DNA of 64,000 nt, from positions 1 to 64,000 of the forward strand of contig DALYEZ010000003.1 in assembly GCA_031972295.1 (NCBI GenBank). The letters run 5' to 3'. Position 1 is the stretch's first letter; the number at the start of each line of letters is the position of its first letter. The position numbers were made by a program, and so were the translations under genes. Of the stretch, positions 58,168-64,000 are shown piece by piece. The stretch comes from JALHNF01 sp031972295 (GTDB taxonomy: Bacteria > Patescibacteriota > Minisyncoccia > Phycocordibacterales > UBA5272). The notes below the pieces were generated by a model. That model worked only from the letters and a program-made list of their open reading frames with translations. It was not told the DNA's origin and did no database searches.

Positions 58168-59086
58168 TTCTGTGAATGCGATTGAAATAAAAAATCTCAC
58201 TAAAGTTTTTCCTGGAGGAAAGAGGGCGGTTGATAATGTGAGCCTTACTATTAAGGAGGGGGAATTCTTTGCGCTCCTTGGTCCAAATGGAGCAGGGAAA
58301 ACAACAACTATTAATATCCTCACGGGCTTAGTGCCAAAAACAGAAGGTGAAGTGCTTGTCTTTGGTGAGTCGATTTCGAAAAATCATACTTATATTAAAA
58401 GTTTGATTGGTATTGTGCCGCAAGAGTTTAACTTTGGTATTTTTGAAACACTTATTGATATTGTTGTTACACAGGCAGGCTTTTATGGAGTAAAAAGAAA
58501 AGACGCACTTATTCGCGCTGAAGAGGTACTCAAGAAACTTTCACTATGGGAGAAAAGAAATGATCAAGCCCGGACACTTTCAGGTGGTATGAAGCGTCGC
58601 TTGATGATTGCACGTGCACTGATGCATGATCCAAAAATACTTATTTTGGATGAGCCAACGGCGGGAGTGGATGTGGAGCTTCGTCGCGATATGTGGGTCT
58701 TTTTGGAAGAACTGAATAAAAAAGGTGTGACCATTCTTCTTACAACGCACTATCTTGAGGAGGCAGAGCAGCTTTGTAAAAATATGGCAGTAATTCAACT
58801 TGGAAAAGTGGTTGCGAATGGCGCTATTAAAGAATTAGTGTCGGGACAAGAAACACAGCTGTTTGTCGTAGATACTGCGGAAACTGTTTCTGAGAGTCTC
58901 ATGAAAGCACTCGAGGTCTTTTCATTAAAGAAAATAGATGAGAATACGTTTGAGGTTTTGGTGAGCAAGTCACACACACTTTCTCAGTTGTTTGAGATAT
59001 GTAAATCTGTAAATATTGAACCACTCTCTATTCGTCCAAAGTCTAACCGTCTTGAAGAATTTTTTATCACACTTACCCAAAAATAA
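58160..59086 (+). CDS. ABC transporter ATP-binding protein
   Basis: 308 aa. Walker A GPNGAGKTTT, Q-loop region VPQEFNFG, signature LSGGMKRRLM, Walker B KILILDEPTAGVD, switch TTHYLEEAEQL, and a C-terminal extension of about 80 residues. This is the export type (DrrA/CcmA-like) that works with an ABC-2 permease, here the next gene one base away. The substrate could be a lipid, glycan or drug. The start overlaps the DUF1993 gene by 8 bases. Confidence 0.94.
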   Translation: MNNSVNAIEIKNLTKVFPGGKRAVDNVSLTIKEGEFFALLGPNGAGKTTTINILTGLVPKTEGEVLVFGESISKNHTYIKSLIGIVPQEFNFGIFETLIDIVVTQAGFYGVKRKDALIRAEEVLKKLSLWEKRNDQARTLSGGMKRRLMIARALMHDPKILILDEPTAGVDVELRRDMWVFLEELNKKGVTILLTTHYLEEAEQLCKNMAVIQLGKVVANGAIKELVSGQETQLFVVDTAETVSESLMKALEVFSLKKIDENTFEVLVSKSHTLSQLFEICKSVNIEPLSIRPKSNRLEEFFITLTQK

Positions 59087-59087
59087 T

Positions 59088-59864
59088 ATGAATTTTTTCA
59101 GAACACAATATGTTGCGTATGTAACAATGATGCGAAGAGAGTATATTCGTATTGTTCGTATTTGGGCACAAACACTTTTACCACCACTTATTACAACGGG
59201 ACTGTATTTTTTAATCTTCGGACAACTTATTGGCTCACAGGTTGGCGGCGTTGCTGGGTTTTCATACATGCAATACATTGCTCCGGGACTTATTCTGATG
59301 TCGCTTGCCACTGCTGCATTTACCAATGTTGTCTTCTCGTTCTACTTTTCTAAGTTTCAAAGGAGTTTAGAAGAAGTTTTGGTTGCACCAGTGCATCCAT
59401 TTACGATTGTACTTGGATTTGTGAGTGGGGGAGTAATACGTGCACTTCTTGTGACACTCTTGAGTATTCTCATGATGCTTCTTTTTATTCCGCTTTCGGT
59501 CGCATCTCTTTCCGCGGTTGTATTCTTTTCTTTGGGTACAGCGCTTTTGTTCTCATTAGGAGGAATGATCAATGCTATTTATGCAAATAAAATAGATAGC
59601 CTTTCTATTTTCTCCACCTTTATTCTCACCCCTCTTACATATTTTGGCGGAGTGTTTTATTCACTGTCATTATTACCGGAATTTTGGCAAAAACTTTCGT
59701 ATCTTAATCCTGTCATGTATCTCATCAATGGATTCCGATACGGATTTCTTGGTGTCAGCGACGTGTCTATTTGGGTATGTGCTTCGGTGTTGAGTGGTCT
59801 TATTATCGCGGCTGTGCTTTGGCTTCTTGTGCTTTTCAAACAAGGAAGGGGGCTCAAGATATAA
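59088..59864 (+). CDS. ABC-2 type transporter permease
   Basis: 258 aa with six hydrophobic segments. Family stretches: RIWAQTLLPPLITTGLYFLIFGQLIG, MQYIAPGLILMSLATAAFTN, FQRSLEEVLVAPVHPF and LNPVMYLINGFRYGFLG. It forms the membrane channel for the ATPase at 58160. The frame is open 24 codons further upstream, but those codons lie in the ATPase gene and the ATG at 59088 fits relatives. A bidirectional terminator follows. Confidence 0.93.
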   Translation: MNFFRTQYVAYVTMMRREYIRIVRIWAQTLLPPLITTGLYFLIFGQLIGSQVGGVAGFSYMQYIAPGLILMSLATAAFTNVVFSFYFSKFQRSLEEVLVAPVHPFTIVLGFVSGGVIRALLVTLLSILMMLLFIPLSVASLSAVVFFSLGTALLFSLGGMINAIYANKIDSLSIFSTFILTPLTYFGGVFYSLSLLPEFWQKLSYLNPVMYLINGFRYGFLGVSDVSIWVCASVLSGLIIAAVLWLLVLFKQGRGLKI

Positions 59865-59867
59865 AAT

Positions 59868-59897
59868 AAACCCGTGCGTACTGCACGGGTTTGTTGT
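59868..59897. terminator. Bidirectional terminator
   Basis: AAACCCGTGC (59868-59877) pairs with GCACGGGTTT (59883-59892), then T-rich. Confidence 0.88.
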
Positions 59898-60274
59898 TAT
59901 TTTGCGTTTGCGTTTAGGAGGAGTAATCGAGCCACATCTTCCCTGATGAGTTGATCTCGAGTCGTTACCCCTTTCTTCGGGTCAAAATCCGCAGGGACTT
60001 CTTCCGTGTACTCAAAATTCTCCAGTATTGCGACTTGGAGAATTTCTCTGCGTTGAGTACAGCGCGTATTTTTTTTGAATTGCTTACAGGTGATGCGAGG
60101 TGAGGCGACGGTGAAATTCATTATTACCGCCGACACTTCATTTCCTTCAAGCATTACCTTGCCTATGATTTCTGGTGGGTAGACCAACCAAGCCTCGTCT
60201 ACTTGCTTGTCTTCTGATGATGCACCACTGGTTAGGGTGAGTGCTAGAATGACGCTAAGGATCCAATGACGCAT
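59897..60274 (-). CDS. Small secreted orphan protein in a cassette
   Basis: 125 aa. Signal peptide (about 1-20, MRHWILSVILALTLTSGASS), then a soluble domain with two Cys (ITCKQFKKNTRC) likely joined by a disulfide. No family recognised. The start at 60274 is set by GGGGGAGAT, an unusually strong Shine-Dalgarno; the frame is open 20 codons further upstream. Its promoter (60322-60354) is of the TACGAATGTA type, with a leader of about 45 bases. Confidence 0.7.
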   Translation of the reverse strand: MRHWILSVILALTLTSGASSEDKQVDEAWLVYPPEIIGKVMLEGNEVSAVIMNFTVASPRITCKQFKKNTRCTQRREILQVAILENFEYTEEVPADFDPKKGVTTRDQLIREDVARLLLLNANAK

Positions 60275-60321
60275 ATCTCCCCCTTGTATACTTACCAAAC
60301 GCACTATGCGATGGTCTCGTT

Positions 60322-60354
60322 TACATTCGTACAATAATGTTAACTGAATGTCAA
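60322..60354 (-). promoter_or_regulatory. Cassette-type promoter TTGACA-17-TACGAATGTA
   Basis: On the minus strand: TTGACA (60354-60349), 17 bases, TACGAATGTA (60331-60322). Same boxes and spacing as at 16437 and 21103. It drives the secreted orphan at 60274. Confidence 0.72.
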
Positions 60355-60392
60355 TTTAAGCATCCACATTTCTATGCTATTGTTGGGAAATA

Positions 60393-61202
60393 ATGGCATC
60401 AACAGACAGTAGTTTCCTGCAGATAAAGCAGCATATTCCAGAAATCGAAGCACACACCCTATTTGAAATAGGGAGTTTTCCTGTAAAAGATTCATTCTTA
60501 ATGATTGTATTTCTTACGTTCGTATTTATCGGACTCGCTTTTTTTGTTGCACGATTTAAACTTGTGCCAGGGAGATTTCAGGCTTTTTGTGAATATATCT
60601 ATGAATCCATTCTCACACTCATGACCCAAGTCATTGGCTCTGAAAAACGTGCACAAATCGCACTTCCCATTGTTGGTTCGATAATGCTTTACATCGGTGT
60701 TGCAAACCTCATACCGCTTGTGCCAGGACTTTTTGCATTTACGTTTGGTGATCATCACCTATTTCGCCCCGCAACCGCGGATTTCAATACAACATTTGGT
60801 TTGGCACTTGCGGTTGTTGTAGTCACGCAGCTTATTGGGATTAAGGAATGGGGATTTTTTAAATTCATTAGTCGGTATTTCCCGATTCACGACGTGTATC
60901 ACGGATTTAAAAAGGGGCTGGGAGCAGGATTTGAAAGTATCATCCACCTTTTTGTTGGACTCCTTGAACTTATTGGTGAAGGAGCAAAAGCAATCTCACT
61001 TTCAATGCGTTTGTTTGGGAATATTTTTGCGCACGAAGTTTTAACAGTTGTAATTCTTGGTGCTTTTGCCTACGTGCTTCCGGTGGTATGGATGGGATTT
61101 GGAATTTTGGTTGGTGTGGTGCAGGCAATGGTGTTCGGTATTCTCGTTTCTATTTATTACGGAATGGTCATTAAAGAAGGAGAAGGGAATAGTGGGCACT
61201 AG
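60393..61202 (+). CDS. atpB: ATP synthase F0 subunit a
   Basis: 269 aa, five to six membrane helices. The proton-path helix carries SLSMRLFGNIFAHEV with the essential Arg in MRLFGN, and the last helix ends VQAMVFGILVSIYYGMVI. First gene of the atp operon; no atpI/atpZ precedes it. TATTGT (60378-60383) ends 9 bases before the ATG. A cassette gene at 61263 separates it from atpE. Confidence 0.96.
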   Translation: MASTDSSFLQIKQHIPEIEAHTLFEIGSFPVKDSFLMIVFLTFVFIGLAFFVARFKLVPGRFQAFCEYIYESILTLMTQVIGSEKRAQIALPIVGSIMLYIGVANLIPLVPGLFAFTFGDHHLFRPATADFNTTFGLALAVVVVTQLIGIKEWGFFKFISRYFPIHDVYHGFKKGLGAGFESIIHLFVGLLELIGEGAKAISLSMRLFGNIFAHEVLTVVILGAFAYVLPVVWMGFGILVGVVQAMVFGILVSIYYGMVIKEGEGNSGH

Positions 61203-61228
61203 ACAATCCTGTATATTCGTGCTATAAT
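61200..61228 (+). promoter_or_regulatory. Promoter of the 61263 cassette, inside the atp operon
   Basis: TAGACA (61200-61205), 17 bases, TATAAT (61223-61228). The -35 overlaps the atpB stop codon. The leader to the ATG at 61263 is about 28 bases and carries AAAGGGGG. Confidence 0.65.
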
Positions 61229-61262
61229 TTGCTTAGTTCAACCAGCGCCCAAAGGGGGCAAT

Positions 61263-61820
61263 ATGAACATTGTTCGTTGTTTTGTCATTTTTGTGATGTT
61301 TGCTGTTGCAAGCATCACAACTGCTCAAGAAGTGCTTGTGGACCGTGCGCCCGAGTATCCGGCGGGCGAAGGTATGACCTTTACTTTCGAAACAATCCTA
61401 GGAAGCATTGAGGTTGAGATTACCTCAAAAGGATTGGTCAAAAGGCATAATGGGATATGGACCCAATTTGATGTTGTCGCTCGCCGCGACGGCAGAACCT
61501 TCTTTGAAGGTCCCGCTTTCCAGCAAGAGGGACAATGGAACGGACATCTGACCTTTAAGGGAAAAATGTATCGTTCCTACAGTCAGATCTCCTTTCCTCT
61601 TCGCGAAGGGGCAACTTTCACGAATTACCTCATGGCTCAAGGGCCATGTTCTGCGGATCGTTCGCAGACTTGCATGAATGTGACCATGCAGGAACATTGT
61701 CACAGTGTGCGGAGGGTATCCGAAGGAATCTCTCTTCAGTGCGATGGACCTGGTGGGAGGATTCACTACGTCATGGACGAAAATTTTCGCTGGCCAGTTA
61801 GTTTTGAAGTTTTGAACTGA
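61263..61820 (+). CDS. Secreted orphan protein inserted in the atp operon
   Basis: 185 aa. Signal peptide (about 1-21, ending TTAQE), then a beta-rich domain (FTFETILGSIEVEITSKG, EGQWNGHLTFKGKMYRSY) and four Cys (PCSADRSQTC, EHCHS, LQCDG) probably forming two disulfides. No family recognised. AAAGGGGG lies 6 bases before the ATG, a promoter lies at 61200-61228 and a strong terminator at 61837: a complete transcription unit between atpB and atpE. It resembles the other cassette genes in style. Confidence 0.72.
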   Translation: MNIVRCFVIFVMFAVASITTAQEVLVDRAPEYPAGEGMTFTFETILGSIEVEITSKGLVKRHNGIWTQFDVVARRDGRTFFEGPAFQQEGQWNGHLTFKGKMYRSYSQISFPLREGATFTNYLMAQGPCSADRSQTCMNVTMQEHCHSVRRVSEGISLQCDGPGGRIHYVMDENFRWPVSFEVLN

Positions 61821-61836
61821 CGGGGCAATCAAAGAG

Positions 61837-61869
61837 GAATTGTGAGCCGGTTAGCAGATGCTAACCGGC
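61837..61869 (+). terminator. Terminator of the 61263 cassette, inside the atp operon
   Basis: AGCCGGTTAGCA pairs with TGCTAACCGGCT, followed by seven T. Any atpB transcript must pass it to reach atpE. Confidence 0.92.
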
Positions 61870-61928
61870 TTTTTTTATGTTAAATATGTGCTAGAATACA
61901 CCAATAATCATTACAAAATAAGCATTTT

Positions 61929-62159
61929 ATGGAAGAAACAATACAAACAGTAGATGGAATGAAGTATCTCGCACAAGGACTTATTATTTTGTCTATGTTC
62001 GGTACAGCGCTTGCGCAAGGATTTGTGGTAGGTAAGGCCCTTGAAGCAATTGGACGAAATCCTGATGTACAGGGTTCTATTTTCAGTAAAATGATTGTCG
62101 GAGTAGCGATGATTGAAGCTATTGCTATTTACGCACTCGTTGCATTCTTTGTTATCTAA
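61929..62159 (+). CDS. atpE: ATP synthase F0 subunit c
   Basis: 76 aa, two-helix hairpin. Polar loop AIGRNPDVQG, ion-binding Glu in GVAMIEAIAIYALV. The residue after the Glu is Ala and the helix-1 Gln of sodium-type c subunits is not at its place, so the ring is probably proton-specific. After the cassette terminator a new -10-like TAGAAT (near 61890) gives a leader of about 30 bases. Confidence 0.95.
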   Translation: MEETIQTVDGMKYLAQGLIILSMFGTALAQGFVVGKALEAIGRNPDVQGSIFSKMIVGVAMIEAIAIYALVAFFVI

Positions 62160-62173
62160 GCTAAAAATGTTAC

Positions 62174-62671
62174 GTGGAAAAACTTCTCGAAATTTTAGGT
62201 AATGTTGGGTTTGATTGGAAAGTTGCGCTTGCCAATTTTGTAAACTTTCTCATCATTCTTTTTATTTTAAACAAGTTTTTCTTCAAGAGTTTAGGTAAAA
62301 CACTCGACGAGCGAAAAAAGAAAATTGTAGAAGGACTCACCCTTCGAGACGAAGCAGAACGTGATCGAAAAAATGCTTTCGCAGAAAAAGCGGAAATTTT
62401 ATCTCAAGCTCGAGAAGAAGAAACGAAGCTTCTTCAAGCAGCCCATGTAAAAGCAGATGCTCTTGGAAAGACGGTCATTGCAAAGGCAGAAAGTGACGCA
62501 GAGGTAATTGTGGCTAAGGCAGAAAATGAGCTTGGGCGAATGAAAAAAGATCTCCATAGTGAGTGGCAGGAAAAGTCACCGCGTCTCATTGTTGAACTTG
62601 CCCAGAAGGTGCTTTCTGAAAAATTCACACAGGATGTGAATGAGTCGTACATTAAGTCGCTCGTAAAGTAA
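62174..62671 (+). CDS. atpF: ATP synthase F0 subunit b
   Basis: 165 aa. N-terminal membrane helix (about 17-38, VALANFVNFLIILFILNKFFF), then a long charged coiled coil. GTG start at 62174; an ATG at 62167 is out of frame. It is the outer stalk holding F1 still. 14 bases after atpE, 3 before atpH. Confidence 0.93.
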   Translation: MEKLLEILGNVGFDWKVALANFVNFLIILFILNKFFFKSLGKTLDERKKKIVEGLTLRDEAERDRKNAFAEKAEILSQAREEETKLLQAAHVKADALGKTVIAKAESDAEVIVAKAENELGRMKKDLHSEWQEKSPRLIVELAQKVLSEKFTQDVNESYIKSLVK

Positions 62672-62674
62672 GCT

Positions 62675-63061
62675 ATGGTTCCTACTGCAAAACAAATTTC
62701 TGATGCCCTCGTTTCTGTATCTCAAAAACATGGAGAGGGAAAAACGGTCGCGTCACTGACAACTTTCCTTACTCGAAGTCATCTTACGCACTTGCTTCCA
62801 GCTATTTCGCTTATTCTCAAAAAAAAGGCAGCACAGGAAAGTAAGCGGGATACGATTGCTATTTCATCCGCAACAAATCTTAATGAAACTGTTGTTGATA
62901 GAATTACTGATTTGGCACACAAGGAAGTAGGGAGTATTCCGACATCAGTGAGTATGACAGTAGATAAAAGTCTTGTAGGGGGATTTGTAGCGGTGTACAA
63001 AGGAAAGGTGTTTGATGGAAGTGTTGCGACAATGCTTTCCTCATTATTAAACAAAAAATAA
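62675..63061 (+). CDS. atpH: ATP synthase F1 subunit delta, short form
   Basis: 128 aa against about 177 usually. The C-terminal region is recognisable (IAISSATNLNETVVDRITDL, SLVGGFVAVYKGKVFDGSVATML, cf. the family GG..i..gd.v.D.Sv...L). Part of the N-terminal six-helix domain that binds alpha subunits is shorter. It joins the stator b subunits to F1. Start ATG 62675, 3 bases after atpF. Confidence 0.85.
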   Translation: MVPTAKQISDALVSVSQKHGEGKTVASLTTFLTRSHLTHLLPAISLILKKKAAQESKRDTIAISSATNLNETVVDRITDLAHKEVGSIPTSVSMTVDKSLVGGFVAVYKGKVFDGSVATMLSSLLNKK

Positions 63062-63067
63062 TTTTTT

Positions 63068-64000
63068 ATGAACAACATTCAGGGAATCATTTCGGAACTC
63101 GAAAAGTCAATACAAGGACTCAATCCTTCAGTTGCCGTATCTGAACAAGGGGTTGTGGTTTCTGTGTCTGATGGTATCGCACAGATTGCAGGACTTCCCT
63201 CAGTGCAGTCAATGGAAATGGTTACTTTTGCAACAGGGGATGTTGGACTCGCACTTAACTTAAACAAAGACACAGTGGGTGTTGTAGTCTTTGGTACGGG
63301 TGAAAAAATTATTGAAGGGGTGGCAGTAACTAAAACAGGAACAATTTTACAGGTTCCAGTCGGAGAAGCGTTTCTTGGACGAGTTGTTGATCCACTTATG
63401 CGTCCAGTAGACGAAAAAGGGACCATCCGTGCCGCGACTAACTACCCAGTAGAAAAAATTGCACCCGGCGTAATGACACGTGAGCCGGTAAATCAACCAC
63501 TTCAAACCGGTATTAAAGCAATTGATACCATGATTCCGATTGGTCGCGGACAACGCGAGCTCATTATTGGTGATCGTCAGACAGGTAAAACAACAATTGC
63601 CATCGACACTATCATCAATCAAAAAGGACAGAATACTATTTGTGTGTATGTTGCTATTGGTCAAAAAGAATCGAAGATTGCTCAAATCGTAGAAAAACTC
63701 CGAATCGCAGGAGCGATGGATTATACATGTGTTGTGCTCGCGGGTATTTCACAAGGCTCAGTGTACTCGTATGTTGCTCCGTACACCGGAACGGCGCTCG
63801 CTGAATATTTCATGGATCAAGGAAAGGATGTACTTGTGGTATACGACGATCTTTCAAAACATGCGGTTGCGTATCGCGAACTCTCACTTCTCTTGAAACG
63901 CCCACCAGGACGTGAAGCGTACCCTGGAGATGTGTTTTATTTGCACTCACGATTACTTGAACGATCATGTCGTCGTAATGCAGAAAATGGAGGAGGATCT
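63068..64000 (+). CDS. atpA: ATP synthase F1 subunit alpha, partial (runs off the window)
   Basis: First 311 aa. Beta-barrel domain (about 20-95, VVVSVSDGIAQIAGLPSVQS), then the nucleotide-binding domain with P-loop GDRQTGKTTIAIDTI and VAIGQKESKIAQIVEKL, and LVVYDDLSKHAVAYRELSLL. The catalytic sites lie at the interfaces with beta, expected downstream together with gamma and epsilon. ATG 63068 is 6 bases after the atpH stop. Confidence 0.97.
   Translation, partial: MNNIQGIISELEKSIQGLNPSVAVSEQGVVVSVSDGIAQIAGLPSVQSMEMVTFATGDVGLALNLNKDTVGVVVFGTGEKIIEGVAVTKTGTILQVPVGEAFLGRVVDPLMRPVDEKGTIRAATNYPVEKIAPGVMTREPVNQPLQTGIKAIDTMIPIGRGQRELIIGDRQTGKTTIAIDTIINQKGQNTICVYVAIGQKESKIAQIVEKLRIAGAMDYTCVVLAGISQGSVYSYVAPYTGTALAEYFMDQGKDVLVVYDDLSKHAVAYRELSLLLKRPPGREAYPGDVFYLHSRLLERSCRRNAENGGGS

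Overview
The window looks like a piece of a Candidate Phyla Radiation (Patescibacteria) genome, most likely of the Parcubacteria kind. The signs are a group I intron inside the 23S rRNA gene, aminoacyl-tRNA synthetases trimmed to their cores, a cell-envelope toolkit without visible amino-acid or nucleotide biosynthesis, secreted proteins with CPR-style peptidoglycan-binding-like tails, and the standard genetic code with TGA used as a stop. I saw no transposase, prophage, plasmid origin or CRISPR array. One 100-N assembly gap lies at 52215-52314.

Layout: 1-1350 is the end of an rRNA operon (23S with intron, an odd tRNA-like gene, 5S, terminator). 1366-7045 holds envelope and glycan genes (rodA, two GT4 glycosyltransferases, a membrane sugar-phosphate transferase). 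7087-14412 holds an NrdR-like repressor, an epimerase, ribosomal proteins bL25 and bL31, a lytic transglycosylase, prfA, rpsB, tsf and tRNA-Thr. 14472-25010 holds a thioredoxin-like protein, a GT2 glycosyltransferase, pheS-pheT, a nucleotidyltransferase, a YfiH-like protein, gyrB and thrS. 25194-33029 holds htpX, lemA, a TPM protein, a ZIP transporter, tRNA-Ser, typA, small membrane proteins, a DUF192 protein with an unusual leader, and RNase P RNA. 33117-44006 holds an O-antigen-ligase-like/TPR protein, murJ, lepA, an FtsB-like protein, a glutaredoxin, tRNA-Arg, tRNA-Phe with a structured downstream RNA, Hsp20, PrsW and valS. 44034-51348 holds a SET-domain protein, a PaaX/Cas2-like protein, a tiny lysine-rich protein, secA, a glucosaminidase-like protein, mscL, an M3 peptidase and tRNA-Ser. 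51418-57590 is a cluster of three large surface proteins. 57649-64000 holds a DUF1993 protein, an ABC exporter and an ATP synthase operon (atpB, E, F, H, A) that continues past the window end.

Two expression styles stand out. Most housekeeping genes have a -10 hexamer (often extended, TGnTATACT-like) ending only 6-9 bases before the start codon and no Shine-Dalgarno sequence, which predicts leaderless mRNAs. A small set of orphan genes (7717, 16500, 21069 minus, 60274 minus, 61263) is instead built as stand-alone cassettes with a strong Shine-Dalgarno, a real 5' leader and usually their own terminator. Three of them share a near-identical promoter, TTGAC(A/T)-17 nt-TACGAATGTA. One cassette interrupts the ATP synthase operon. 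This cassette class is the best candidate here for something undescribed.

In function, the window combines translation (rRNA, tRNAs, RF1, EF-Ts, uS2, bL25, bL31, four tRNA synthetases, TypA, LepA, RNase P), envelope growth and division (RodA, MurJ, FtsB-like, transglycosylase, glucosaminidase), surface glycan assembly, secretion (SecA), membrane quality control (HtpX, PrsW, Hsp20) and energy (F-type ATP synthase, proton type by its c subunit).
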